NCBI GenBank assembly: GCA_934317215.1
Contig: CAKREH010000016.1
Span: 1-64,000, forward strand
DNA length: 64,000 bases
Source of the DNA: an uncultured Roseburia sp.
Lineage (GTDB): Bacteria > Bacillota > Clostridia > Lachnospirales > Lachnospiraceae
Reading direction: 5' to 3'
Positions 48,423 through 57,804 of the stretch are shown piece by piece (position 1 is the first letter of the stretch; the number at the start of each line of letters is the position of its first letter). Made by a program: the position numbers and the translations under genes. The notes under the pieces are model-generated. The model worked only from the letters and a program-made list of their open reading frames with translations, made no database searches and was not told the origin of the DNA.

Positions 48423-50165
48423 ATGAAGCGAACATATAAATTTTTCTGGATCATTCTGATCGTGCTGATTCCGCTTATCCCGCTGTCGGGGTGGAATTAC
48501 AGCATTGATGTCAGTGATGTCGGATTTAACCTGAATCAGTACCGGTTTTGTTTTACAGATATGGAAAGCACCTATCTGCCTCTGTTTTTTACCAATATTC
48601 TGGGTGGTGTTCTGTTAAAAGTGTTTCGTGCACTGCATATACCGGCATATATCGGTATGGAATCTGCATGGGCGGCAGTGTGTCTGTATCTGTGCTTTTT
48701 ATCTTACCGGCTCTATAAGAGATACCGCAATGATGCGTTGATCCTGCCGGCACTTGCGCTTGCCATGGTGCTTGCAAAATGTAACTTTCATTTCTTTATC
48801 TATAATACGGCAGTGGCGTTTATGGCACTGACGGGATTGTATTTTCTGATCCGGGCGGTCAATGATAAAAAGTCCGGACTGCTTTTTTTTGCATCGGCAT
48901 TTTTCATGCTGGCGACTTTCTGCAAAGTATCTTCCCTGTTGCAATTTGCTGTGTTTGCGGTTCTTTTTTATGATTTGTACCGGAAAAAAGATGTGGCATA
49001 TTTCGTACGTCAGGTATTATGGTGTGTTGCCGGCGTTTTATGCAGTCTTGCGGCAGGACTTCTTCTCATGTATAAAACATGCGGGATCGGCACTTATTTT
49101 CAGATGGTTGCGGATATGTTCCTCTATGCGGGCAATTCCAGTGACGGGCATACGATCGGCAACATGGTTGTGATCAATTTTAAGGGTACAGTGCGTGGAC
49201 TTATACTGCTCGCTGTTATGTATGTCATTTATCTGGCGGCAAAAAAGGTAAAAAGCCTTGCACCGGTCATCGGCTATGGTATCATTGCGGTTTCCGTGCT
49301 TTTGCTGGCAGGTGCACTTTTCGGAGCAGACCGCATTGCGGGATTGTCCATTGTATACCGTGTATTTGGAGATTATCTGAATGCAGTGGCAGTGATCAAG
49401 GCGATGGTTTATGTGTGTGTGATCCTGATTTTAAAAGATAAAGAGGAATCTGACGAGTTTAAAGTGCTTGCGCTTGCATCATTTGCGCTTGCACTGTTAA
49501 TGCCGATCGGTTCTAATGTCGGGATCACGCATCTTTGCAATGAAGCATTTTTGATACTGCCGTACATTGTGATCAATGTTGGAAAACGGATGGAACAGCC
49601 AAAAGAACAGGGTGAGACTGCAGCGGAAAAAGTAAAACTGCCGGATATCAGAGATACAGGGAGACTTCTTGCTGCTGTCTGTCTGGCGTGGTGTGTGATT
49701 TTAACTGTATCACAGAGCCTTTATATGACAAAGGCATATTTAAATGATAAAGAACAGAAGCAGCAGTTTACGCTCGATGCACTGCGCGGCATAAAATATG
49801 ATACGGATGTTGTACAGCCAATGGAAGAAGTGGTAAACTTTATAAAGTCGCGTGGCAGTGACAGTGATAAGATAGTTACCTGCGGTGCAATCCCCATCTT
49901 ACATTATCTGACGGGAAGGGCACCTTATATTACCGGATGTGGCGGCTGGATCGAGACGGATTATATCACGGCGGAAGAGATAGGAAGCCAGCTTGAAGCA
50001 TCTGCAGCGTCAGGCAGTGATACAATGCCGCTTGTGGTTTTTAATAAAGATGCATTAGACGAGCGGTCGGAAAAAACGGATGTGGTATTATCATTTGTAG
50101 AGAAATATGATTACCGGCAGGTATTTGTAAATGAGAAATACGAAGTGTATGCAAAAGCAGAGTAA
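48423..50165 (+). CDS. large polytopic membrane protein, probable GT-C-type transferase
   Basis: A 580-residue membrane protein with about eleven helices and a C-terminal soluble domain of about 130 residues. The first outside loop holds YSIDVSDVGFNLNQYRF, an acidic motif in the position where GT-C enzymes keep the catalytic Asp. I do not recognise a named family. ATG at 48423 is used because AATGGAG at 48410-48416 is the ribosome binding site; the ATG inside it would add four residues. Lies between the UbiA-type and fucosyltransferase genes of the glycan operon. Confidence 0.65.
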   Translation: MKRTYKFFWIILIVLIPLIPLSGWNYSIDVSDVGFNLNQYRFCFTDMESTYLPLFFTNILGGVLLKVFRALHIPAYIGMESAWAAVCLYLCFLSYRLYKRYRNDALILPALALAMVLAKCNFHFFIYNTAVAFMALTGLYFLIRAVNDKKSGLLFFASAFFMLATFCKVSSLLQFAVFAVLFYDLYRKKDVAYFVRQVLWCVAGVLCSLAAGLLLMYKTCGIGTYFQMVADMFLYAGNSSDGHTIGNMVVINFKGTVRGLILLAVMYVIYLAAKKVKSLAPVIGYGIIAVSVLLLAGALFGADRIAGLSIVYRVFGDYLNAVAVIKAMVYVCVILILKDKEESDEFKVLALASFALALLMPIGSNVGITHLCNEAFLILPYIVINVGKRMEQPKEQGETAAEKVKLPDIRDTGRLLAAVCLAWCVILTVSQSLYMTKAYLNDKEQKQQFTLDALRGIKYDTDVVQPMEEVVNFIKSRGSDSDKIVTCGAIPILHYLTGRAPYITGCGGWIETDYITAEEIGSQLEASAASGSDTMPLVVFNKDALDERSEKTDVVLSFVEKYDYRQVFVNEKYEVYAKAE

Positions 50166-50231
50166 AATAACACACCTGCATGAAGGACGAAAACGCCGGA
50201 TATTGCAGAAAAATTGTGAGGTAGCAGAGGA

Positions 50232-51137
50232 ATGATAGCAGTAAAAATTGGAGATGGAATGGGAAACCAGCTTTTTAATTATGCCTGCGGTTATGCACAG
50301 GCAAGGCGGGAAAACGATGCCTTACTTCTTGATATCTCAGAATGTGACAATTCTACATTGCGGGATTTTGAGTTAGATAAATTCAATCTCAGATATGATA
50401 AAAAAGAATCATTTCCAAACCGGAATTTAGGACAGAAGATTTACAAGAACTTAAGACGTGCGTTAAAATATCATGTGATCAAAGAGCGTGAGGTATATCA
50501 TAACCGGGATCACAGGTATGATGTGAATGATATCGATCCGGGGGTATACAGGAAAAAACGGATCCGTGATAAATATCTGTACGGCTATTGGCAGCATCTT
50601 GCCTATTTTGAGGATTATTTAGATGAGATCACTGCGATGATGACACCGGCGTACGCGCAGAGTGAGGCGGTAAAGAATCTTTTAAAAGAGCTGAAAGAGA
50701 CACCGACCTGTGCCGTGCATGTCAGGGGCGGGGATATCACAGGACCTGCCGGGATCTATTTTAAACATGCCATAGAACGGATGGAACAGAAAAAACCTGG
50801 TGTCCGCTATATTGTATTTACCAACGATATGGAGCGCGCGAAAGAAGCGCTTGCTCCTATGTTGAAAGAAAAAGGAACACAAAAGAATACTGACGCGGGA
50901 CAGGGGGACATCAAGCGGCAGGCGGAAAAAAGGCTGGAATTTGTCACGGAGATGGGAGATTTTTCCGATGTGGACGAATTTTTCCTGATGGCAGCATGCC
51001 AGAACCAGATACTGTCAAACAGCACATTTTCGACGTGGGCAGCTTATCTGAACCAGAATCCGGATAAGACGGTCATTATGCCGGATGATCCGTTAAGTGA
51101 GCGGATGCGTCAGAAAAACTGGATAATTTTAAAGTAA
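50232..51137 (+). CDS. alpha-1,2-fucosyltransferase family protein (GT11)
   Basis: A 301-residue cytosolic glycosyltransferase. It begins IAVKIGDGMGNQLFNYACGYA, the standard GT11 N terminus, and has the GDP-fucose-binding motif AVHVRGGD (usual HxRRxD form, here with Gly-Gly), then NDMERAKEAL and the C-terminal SNSTFSTWAAYL. It would add L-fucose in alpha-1,2 linkage using GDP-fucose made by the gmd and fcl products 8 kb downstream. The HVRGGD variant of the motif is a small deviation to note. Length normal. Confidence 0.88.
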   Translation: MIAVKIGDGMGNQLFNYACGYAQARRENDALLLDISECDNSTLRDFELDKFNLRYDKKESFPNRNLGQKIYKNLRRALKYHVIKEREVYHNRDHRYDVNDIDPGVYRKKRIRDKYLYGYWQHLAYFEDYLDEITAMMTPAYAQSEAVKNLLKELKETPTCAVHVRGGDITGPAGIYFKHAIERMEQKKPGVRYIVFTNDMERAKEALAPMLKEKGTQKNTDAGQGDIKRQAEKRLEFVTEMGDFSDVDEFFLMAACQNQILSNSTFSTWAAYLNQNPDKTVIMPDDPLSERMRQKNWIILK

Positions 51138-51150
51138 GAAAGGCAAAAGA

Positions 51151-52896
51151 ATGAAAAATTTGGTAAAAAGTGTATTAAAAGTTTTTGACGGAAAACAGAA
51201 GCGCAAACTTGTCGGAATGATGTTTCTGATATTGATCAATTCCGGTGTCAGCCTGCTTGGTGTTTCTGTGTTGTCCCCGTTTATCACAGCGGTGATGAAT
51301 CCGGAGGAGTTACTGAAAAATGACATTATACGTTTTGTTTATGATGGATTTCACATGCAGAATACCGATCAGCTGATCACGCTGCTCTCGGTGCTGATCA
51401 TTATCGTGTATATTGCAAAAAATGCGTTTATCATTTTTATCAATAATATGCTGTACTGTTTCTCTTATTATGGAAAGCGTGAGATGCAGGACCGCATGAT
51501 GAAATATTATATCAGCAGAGATTACACATTTTTCTTAAACCACAACAGTGCGGAGCTGATGCGTGATATCAATACGGATCCGGAAATGTTTTATGCAGCG
51601 GTGTTAAATATGCTCCAGCTTGCGTCAGAACTCTGTGTGAGCCTGATCTTAGTAGGATATCTTTTAGTGAAAGATGCACTGCTTACATTAGGCGTTGCGT
51701 TTGCGATGGTCGTTATGGTATTTATCTTTATGAAAAAACTGCGCCGCACGTTAGCGCGTTTCGGTGATGACAGAAGAAAATACAATGCAAATATCTTACA
51801 GTGTATGCAGCAGGCATTCGGCGGTATCAAAGAGATCAAGATCGCAAACCGTGAAGCATATTTTGAAGGGGAATTTGTAAAGCAGAATGGTCTTTACACC
51901 TATGTCATCAAACAGAACTCTTTCTTAAGTTCGATTCCAAAGCCGATCATGGAGGCACTCTGTATTACAGGACTTATGGCGGCGATCATTGTCCGTATCA
52001 ACGCGACATCCACAAGCCCGGAGCAGTTTGTCGGAACACTTGCAGTATTTGCGGCGGCAGCATTTGCCCTGCTTCCTTCTGCAAATAAGATGTCTGAATA
52101 TTTAGGATCGATCATCCATAACGGTGTTGTGATCCACAAGATCGGCGAAGAGTACGCTGCGATCCGCGATATGGAGATCCAGACAGAAAAAGAAGAAAAT
52201 TACAGGAAAGTAACATTAGACAAAGAAATCAAAGTGGAAGATATGACATTCCATTACCCGGATACCGAGGATGCGGTATTGTCCCATGTTAATGTGACGA
52301 TCCCGAAAAACAAATCAGTGGCGTTCATCGGACCGTCCGGTGCCGGAAAGACCACGATGGTCGATCTGATCCTTGGCGTGTTAAAGCCACAGGCTGGAAA
52401 GATCACCGTAGATGGTATGGATATCAGAGAATCCTACCGTGGATGGCATGATAAGATCGGTTATATTCCGCAGACCATCTATATGTTGGACGATACGATC
52501 CGCAACAATATTGCATTTGGTAAGACGGAAGGCATCGATGATGCAGATATCTGGGCGGCATTAAAACAGGCGCAGTTAGACGAGTTTGTAAAATCACTTG
52601 ATGAGGGATTGGATACCATGATCGGAGAGGCGGGTGTCCGTTTATCCGGCGGACAGCGTCAGCGTATCGGTATTGCGCGTGCACTTTACCGCAGGCCGGA
52701 AGTGTTAGTGCTTGACGAGGCAACTTCTGCACTGGATACGGAGACAGAGGCTGCTGTCATGGAGGCGATCGACAGCCTGCAGGGTAAGATGACAATGCTG
52801 ATCATTGCGCACCGTCTGTCTACGATCAAAAACTGTGATATGGTATATCAGGTAGAAGGCGGCAGTGTGACAAGGAAAGAAAAGGAAAGTGTATGA
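51151..52896 (+). CDS. ABC exporter, lipid-linked oligosaccharide flippase-like (MsbA/PglK type)
   Basis: A half-size exporter, 581 residues: six membrane helices (to about residue 320) and an ATPase domain with Walker A GPSGAGKTT, Q loop IPQTIY, signature LSGGQRQRIGIARALY, Walker B VLVLDEATSALD and switch His IAHRLS. Works as a dimer. Placed among glycosyltransferases it probably flips lipid-linked glycan or exports a glycolipid (inference). AGAAAGG upstream; its stop overlaps the next start (ATGA). Confidence 0.88.
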   Translation: MKNLVKSVLKVFDGKQKRKLVGMMFLILINSGVSLLGVSVLSPFITAVMNPEELLKNDIIRFVYDGFHMQNTDQLITLLSVLIIIVYIAKNAFIIFINNMLYCFSYYGKREMQDRMMKYYISRDYTFFLNHNSAELMRDINTDPEMFYAAVLNMLQLASELCVSLILVGYLLVKDALLTLGVAFAMVVMVFIFMKKLRRTLARFGDDRRKYNANILQCMQQAFGGIKEIKIANREAYFEGEFVKQNGLYTYVIKQNSFLSSIPKPIMEALCITGLMAAIIVRINATSTSPEQFVGTLAVFAAAAFALLPSANKMSEYLGSIIHNGVVIHKIGEEYAAIRDMEIQTEKEENYRKVTLDKEIKVEDMTFHYPDTEDAVLSHVNVTIPKNKSVAFIGPSGAGKTTMVDLILGVLKPQAGKITVDGMDIRESYRGWHDKIGYIPQTIYMLDDTIRNNIAFGKTEGIDDADIWAALKQAQLDEFVKSLDEGLDTMIGEAGVRLSGGQRQRIGIARALYRRPEVLVLDEATSALDTETEAAVMEAIDSLQGKMTMLIIAHRLSTIKNCDMVYQVEGGSVTRKEKESV

Positions 52897-53723
52897 GTGA
52901 ACCAATGATAATCATAGAGCCGTGTGCAGGGCTTGGAAACAGACTGCTTGGTCTGGGTTCCGCCTGTGCGGTGGCAGAAAAATTAAACCGGAAACTGGTT
53001 GTGATATGGAAACGTGAGGTTGGATGTAATATCCGCTTTTCGGAACTGTTTGACCTGCCGTTTGAGGTGGTGGAGATCAGTGAGAACGGCTTGAAAAAAG
53101 AGCCGGTGGCACAGATCCTCGGAGACCGTGCGAAAAAGAAATGGCGTGGGATGGCAGATCGTTTTTTAGAGTGCGATGATGTGGAGCAGATCAAAGAGCA
53201 GGAAGGGTATGAGGGACTGTTCCGCCTGATCGAACAGACACCGGTCATCTATCTGAAGGCGTTCGGACCGATCTGCGAAGTGAATGCAGAGAGTTATTCT
53301 TTTGTGAAGCCGAGCAAAAATATTGAGGAAAATGGTGCCTGTCTGTTCCGGGAACTGAACGGACACTGTGTGGGCGTTCATGTGAGAAGAACTGACCATA
53401 CAGAAGCGATCGCAAACAGCCCGCTGGCATTGTTCGCCGAGCGCATGAAAAAAGAACTGGAAGCGGATGCGGACACCAGCTTTTTTGTGGCAACCGATGA
53501 CAGAGAAGTGCGCAGGGAATTAAGAGAATTACTGCCGGATGCAAAGCTGATCTTCCCACAGTCGGATGTGATCGACCGCGATTCTAAAGAGGGAATCGAG
53601 GAGGCATTTGTGGAAATGCTTGCGTTGTCAAAGTGCAGAAAGATTTTAGGAAGCTATAACAGTACATTCAGCTTGCTTCCGTCGTATATAGGAAATATAC
53701 CGCTTGAGACGGTACGCCGGTAA
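52893..53723 (+). CDS. NodZ/FUT8-like fucosyltransferase superfamily protein
   Basis: A 276-residue protein with features of the fucosyltransferase superfamily that includes NodZ, FUT8 and O-fucosyltransferases: N-terminal IIEPCAGLGNRLLGLGSACA (the nucleotide-binding Gly-rich start), VGVHVRRTDHTEA with the two arginines that bind GDP-fucose, FVATDDREVRRELRE, and a late SYNSTFSLLPSYIG. Probably a second fucosyltransferase with different linkage. Its start overlaps the ABC exporter stop. A different nucleotide-sugar donor cannot be excluded. Confidence 0.75.
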   Translation: MSEPMIIIEPCAGLGNRLLGLGSACAVAEKLNRKLVVIWKREVGCNIRFSELFDLPFEVVEISENGLKKEPVAQILGDRAKKKWRGMADRFLECDDVEQIKEQEGYEGLFRLIEQTPVIYLKAFGPICEVNAESYSFVKPSKNIEENGACLFRELNGHCVGVHVRRTDHTEAIANSPLALFAERMKKELEADADTSFFVATDDREVRRELRELLPDAKLIFPQSDVIDRDSKEGIEEAFVEMLALSKCRKILGSYNSTFSLLPSYIGNIPLETVRR

Positions 53724-53835
53724 GGGGATTAGTGTGAAAAATAAGATTTTTCACACGCAAGATTTGTGCTTACGCACAAACTTGAGATGCAAATGAAAAC
53801 GTTGTTTTCATTGAAAGACAGCGCAAGAATGGGGA
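53722..53835 (+). promoter_or_regulatory. structured 5' leader, family C copy 3
   Basis: AAGGGGA (53722-53728) precedes a GTG-started frame (53734-53796) spanning hairpin 1 (GTGTGAAAAAT/ATTTTTCACAC, 53732-53756) and hairpin 2 (TTTGTG..GCACAAA). Its first 17 codons encode the same residues as copy 1, then three more before TGA. Hairpin 3 is replaced by AATGAAAAC/GTTTTCATT (53792-53812). GCAAGAATGGGG supplies the ribosome binding site for the start at 53841. Confidence 0.7.
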
Positions 53836-53840
53836 TTAAT

Positions 53841-54569
53841 ATGGAACTGAAAACATGTAATATTTTAGGCCTTGATATCCTTGTGACGGATATGAAAAAG
53901 ACCGTAGATCTGATCGAACAGAATATAGAGCAGTTACGAGGAAAATATATCTGTGTTGGAAATGTGCACACGACCGTGATGGCACATGACGATCTGCAGT
54001 ATCACACGGTACAGGCGAGTGCCGCGTTTGTGCTGCCGGATGGCGGACCGCTTTCCGGTTACAGCAGAAAACACGGATTTCCTGAGGCGGAGCGTGTGAC
54101 CGGACCGGATCTGATGCTTGCATTATTTGCACGCGATAACGGACTGAAACATTATTTTTACGGAAGCAGCGAGGAAACGCTTGCCCTGTTAAAGGAAAAA
54201 CTGGCAGAAAAATATCCGCATTTGAAGATCGCAGGGATGGTATCACCGCCATTTCGTGAATTGAACGAAGAGGAAGATAAAGAGATGGTGGATCAGATCA
54301 ATGCATCCGGAGCAGATATCATCTGGGTGGGGCTTGGAGCACCAAAGCAGGAAAAATGGATGTATGCACACAAAGACCGCGTAAATGGTGTGATGATCGG
54401 TGTCGGGGCAGGGTTTGACTACCATGCCGGCAACATCAAACGTGCGCCGGGCTGGATGCAGAAATTAAGTTTAGAATGGCTGTACCGTCTGCTGCAGGAC
54501 CCGAAGAGACTGTTTAAACGCTATCTGGTAACGAATACACGTTATCTGTGGCTGATCCATCGGAAATAA
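53841..54569 (+). CDS. WecG/TagA/CpsF family glycosyltransferase
   Basis: A 242-residue GT26 enzyme. Members transfer N-acetylmannosamine-type sugars onto undecaprenyl-diphosphate-GlcNAc in teichoic acid or capsule synthesis. Motifs: ILGLDILVTDM at the start, the FVLPDGGPLSG strand-turn with the conserved Asp, ADIIWVGLGAPKQEKWM, and GVGAGFDYHAGNIKRAPGW. The start at 53841 has AATGGGG upstream; the frame is open to 53766, but that segment is the structured leader. It could act at an early, lipid-linked step of the glycan. Confidence 0.92.
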   Translation: MELKTCNILGLDILVTDMKKTVDLIEQNIEQLRGKYICVGNVHTTVMAHDDLQYHTVQASAAFVLPDGGPLSGYSRKHGFPEAERVTGPDLMLALFARDNGLKHYFYGSSEETLALLKEKLAEKYPHLKIAGMVSPPFRELNEEEDKEMVDQINASGADIIWVGLGAPKQEKWMYAHKDRVNGVMIGVGAGFDYHAGNIKRAPGWMQKLSLEWLYRLLQDPKRLFKRYLVTNTRYLWLIHRK

Positions 54570-54612
54570 TTATTTTGATTCATAAATATTTATATCAGAA
54601 ATGAGGTTTAGT

Positions 54613-56487
54613 ATGTGTGGAATTTACGGTGTAGTCAATAAAAAGGTAGACCGGGAACTGGCGATGAAATGCTTAAACACGATGATCCACCGTGGACCGG
54701 ACGGTTATGGATTGTGGCAGGAGGACGGTGTGACATTAGGACACCGCAGACTATCAATCTTAGATCTTTCCAATGCAGGAAGCCAGCCGATGTCCTATGC
54801 CAATGAGCGTTACTGGATGACATTTAACGGTGAGATCTATAACTTTATCGAGATCCGGGACGAACTTAAGAAAAAAGGATATACGTTCCGCAGTGCCAGC
54901 GATTCCGAAGTCATCATGGCTGCATTCTGTGAGTGGGGAGAATCCTGTGTGGATCGTTTTAACGGTATGTGGACATTTGCAATCTGGGATAAGCAGACAA
55001 AACAGCTTTTCATTTCCAGAGACCGTTTTGGAGTAAAACCGCTATTTTATGCCGGACTGCCAGATGGCGGTTTTGCATTTGCATCCGAGATGAAAGTGAT
55101 TCTGCCGCTTTTGCCAAAGGTGGAGGCAAACAAGCCGATGTTTGACCGCTACTTTGCAGACAACCATTATGAGTCACAGCCGGAGTGTCTGATCCGTGGC
55201 ATCAAACGACTCCCGGCAGGTCACAATGCGTGGGTAAAAGATGGAAAGATCACATTGAAACGCTATTGGAATACCTTAGATCATCTGATCAGCGTACCGG
55301 ATTCCTACGAGGAGCAGACAGAGCGGTTCCGTGAGCTGTTTTTGGACGCCTGCAAAATCCGGATGAGAAGTGATGTGACACTTGGCACAGGTCTTTCCGG
55401 TGGACTTGATTCTTCCGCTGTCATCTGTGCGATGTCCTACATTTCAAAGAACATGACAGATGAGCGCGCCAACAATGACTGGCAGCATGCCTATGTGGCA
55501 TGTTTTCCGGGAACCGCGCAGGATGAGACGAAATACGCAAAACAAGTGACGGATTTCCTGGGGATCAGTCATACCTTTATGAACATTGATTCTGCAGTGT
55601 CGGAACGTGAGTTTTTGCGCCAGCTTTACTGTTTTGAGGAACTCTGGGGCAATCCACAGGTGCCGATGATGGAACTTTACAAAAAAGAGAGAGAACTTGG
55701 AACGACGGTCTCCCTCGACGGACATGCGGCGGACGAACTGTTTGCGGGATATGGATTTGACGTGTTAAAAGCATACCCGGACGCAAAGACCAAAGAAGAG
55801 ATCGATATGATCACGACTGCATACTTAAACCAGGATGCGGAAGACGGAGTAAGCAGGCAGTCTGCGGCATTTAAAAAGCAGAGAAACAAACTCTACCGTG
55901 AGTATATGTTAAAATACCATGCAAAAAAACTGCTCGGCAGAGAGACAGTAAAGAGTGCGTATTCCGGACACCCGAACTGGAACCGTCTGGATAACCTCAA
56001 TAAGACATTGTTTGTTTCCACGCATGAGACAATCCTGCCGACATTGCTGCGCAACTATGACAGGGACAGCATGGCAGCAGGGGTAGAGATCCGCATGCCG
56101 TTTTTGGATTACCGGATTGTGGAATTTGCATTTTCCATTGGATGGCGTTCAAAACTGCACGGCGGTTTTTCAAAATCGATCGTCCGTGATGCCGGGGCTT
56201 CCTTTATGCCAAAAGAGATCGCATACCGCCGCACTAAATTAGGATTTAATGCACCGATCTTAGACTGGATGAGAGGACCGTACCGTCAGTTCTTTGAGGA
56301 TACAGTGGCATCCGCAGACTTTGCAAACTGCAGTCTGATCGATGATCCGGCAAAAGTGCGCAGTGACCTTTCTGATTTTCTTGCAGGCAAAAATGCGACC
56401 TTCCATCAGGCGGCAGACATCTGGAACCGGATCCAGCCGTATCTGTGGGAGCGCGCACTGATCAAACAGGATTGGTTACAAGAGTAA
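54613..56487 (+). CDS. asnB: asparagine synthase (glutamine-hydrolysing) family amidotransferase
   Basis: A 624-residue AsnB-family protein. The start at 54613 puts Cys at position 2 (MCGIYG), the glutaminase nucleophile; the upstream ATG at 54601 would bury it. The N-terminal class II glutaminase domain includes MIHRGPDG and FNGEIYN; the synthetase domain has the ATP-binding SGGLDSS. Such genes within glycan loci often amidate uronic acids or act on amino sugars instead of making asparagine, so the name is by family. GAGG lies six bases before the start. Confidence 0.9.
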   Translation: MCGIYGVVNKKVDRELAMKCLNTMIHRGPDGYGLWQEDGVTLGHRRLSILDLSNAGSQPMSYANERYWMTFNGEIYNFIEIRDELKKKGYTFRSASDSEVIMAAFCEWGESCVDRFNGMWTFAIWDKQTKQLFISRDRFGVKPLFYAGLPDGGFAFASEMKVILPLLPKVEANKPMFDRYFADNHYESQPECLIRGIKRLPAGHNAWVKDGKITLKRYWNTLDHLISVPDSYEEQTERFRELFLDACKIRMRSDVTLGTGLSGGLDSSAVICAMSYISKNMTDERANNDWQHAYVACFPGTAQDETKYAKQVTDFLGISHTFMNIDSAVSEREFLRQLYCFEELWGNPQVPMMELYKKERELGTTVSLDGHAADELFAGYGFDVLKAYPDAKTKEEIDMITTAYLNQDAEDGVSRQSAAFKKQRNKLYREYMLKYHAKKLLGRETVKSAYSGHPNWNRLDNLNKTLFVSTHETILPTLLRNYDRDSMAAGVEIRMPFLDYRIVEFAFSIGWRSKLHGGFSKSIVRDAGASFMPKEIAYRRTKLGFNAPILDWMRGPYRQFFEDTVASADFANCSLIDDPAKVRSDLSDFLAGKNATFHQAADIWNRIQPYLWERALIKQDWLQE

Positions 56488-56523
56488 CAGTGTGAAAAAA
56501 TCAGTGCAGGAATGGAGATTCAT

Positions 56524-57549
56524 ATGCGAAGATATCAATATCTGGATGTGGCGAGAGGACTCGGACTTTTACTTGTCATCATCTCACACAGCTGCGGACT
56601 GAGCCGCTTTCTGATCAACTATTATATCCCGCTGTTTTTTGTGGTGTCGGGATATATTTATAAAGAGGGAAGAACTTATAGAGAAAATATCACACACAAG
56701 GCAAAACGCCTTCTGATCCCGTATTTTGGATACAGCGCAGTGCTTTTGGCAGTCTATGCGCTGATGGGAAGATCGCTTGCGGAGACGAAAGCATCCGCAT
56801 TTGGAATCCTGTATTCAAGATACTGTCTGTACGATACAACAGTTGTCACGGATAACGCTTACCTGTTTACCGTGGCAAACGGTGCCATGTGGTATCTGAC
56901 AGCATTTTTTGCGGCGGGCCTGGTTTATCATCTGGTCATTGACCGCTGTCTTTCTGACCGGAAATTTTTAATCGGTACACTGATCGTTTTAACTGCCATC
57001 ACAATGACACTTGCAGACATTCCGGTGCTTTTGCCGTGGAGCATCGACCTTGCCTGCGTGGGAACAATATTCATGATCGCAGGAACCCTGCTTGGCAGAG
57101 CACAGTTTTTTGAAAAAAAATGGAACATTCCATTGATCGTTTTCGTGTTTGCCATCTACATTCTGACAAGCTGTCTTGACCCGGGCATCAATATGTCGAT
57201 CCGTGAATATGGTATTTACGGAGCTTTTAGTGTGCCGCTCTTTATCATTGTCGGTCTGACCGGATCACTGCTCTGCATCTGGTTTGGAAAATTGATTGAA
57301 AATACGGCACCGGGCAGATTTATCGCTTACGTTGGAAAAAATACCATATTTTTGCTTGCTTTCCATATTTTCGCACTGGAAGTCATCGAGCGCATTGCAT
57401 CGAAGTTTATTACGATTCCGGCACCGGGAGGGTCGGTCGTACCTTTCGTTTTGTATCACGCACTGCGGATTGCAGCCGCAGTTTCAGGCTGTCTTGCGGT
57501 TTCGGCATTGTTGGAAAAAGCAAAGAAAAAGATATCTGGTCTAAAGTAA
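56524..57549 (+). CDS. membrane acyltransferase (acyltransferase 3 family), third
   Basis: A 341-residue acyltransferase 3 protein with about ten helices. Helix 1 reads YLDVARGLGLLLVIISHSCG with the conserved Arg and His; IPLFFVVSGYIYKEG follows. AATGGAG (56511-56517) is the ribosome binding site of the start at 56524. The sequence before it, GTGTGAAAAAATCAGTGC, resembles a compressed leader of family C. Confidence 0.87.
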   Translation: MRRYQYLDVARGLGLLLVIISHSCGLSRFLINYYIPLFFVVSGYIYKEGRTYRENITHKAKRLLIPYFGYSAVLLAVYALMGRSLAETKASAFGILYSRYCLYDTTVVTDNAYLFTVANGAMWYLTAFFAAGLVYHLVIDRCLSDRKFLIGTLIVLTAITMTLADIPVLLPWSIDLACVGTIFMIAGTLLGRAQFFEKKWNIPLIVFVFAIYILTSCLDPGINMSIREYGIYGAFSVPLFIIVGLTGSLLCIWFGKLIENTAPGRFIAYVGKNTIFLLAFHIFALEVIERIASKFITIPAPGGSVVPFVLYHALRIAAAVSGCLAVSALLEKAKKKISGLK

Positions 57550-57585
57550 AAGAGGAGTAATATCCATACCATTCCATCTGGTCAG

Positions 57586-57732
57586 ATGCAGATGCGCATC
57601 TGCTATGGAGAGTATCATGCAAGTGCGGATGGTGGCGTGACACAGCTTTTTTATGTGACGGAAGATGAGATCCGTTACTGGAACACGTCCTTAAAAAACT
57701 GTAAAAATCAAAAACATATCAGTCAAAACTGA
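57586..57732 (+). CDS. possible small gene or gene remnant, 48 aa
   Basis: An open frame from 57550 to 57732 with coding-like composition (VTQLFYVTEDEIRYWNTS). The first ATG is at 57586; a good GAGGAG at 57553-57558 lies 27 bases upstream of it, properly spaced only for a non-standard ATC codon at 57562. It may be the tail of a gene whose 5' part has been lost, or a small gene with a rare start. No family recognised. Located between the third acyltransferase and the convergent AraC regulator. Confidence 0.3.
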   Translation: MQMRICYGEYHASADGGVTQLFYVTEDEIRYWNTSLKNCKNQKHISQN

Positions 57733-57804
57733 TGAGCAGCAAAAGGAAATGATAAAAAAAACGGCATGTGGAGAGCAAAAACCGCAGCGAAAAGAGACCG
57801 GGAG

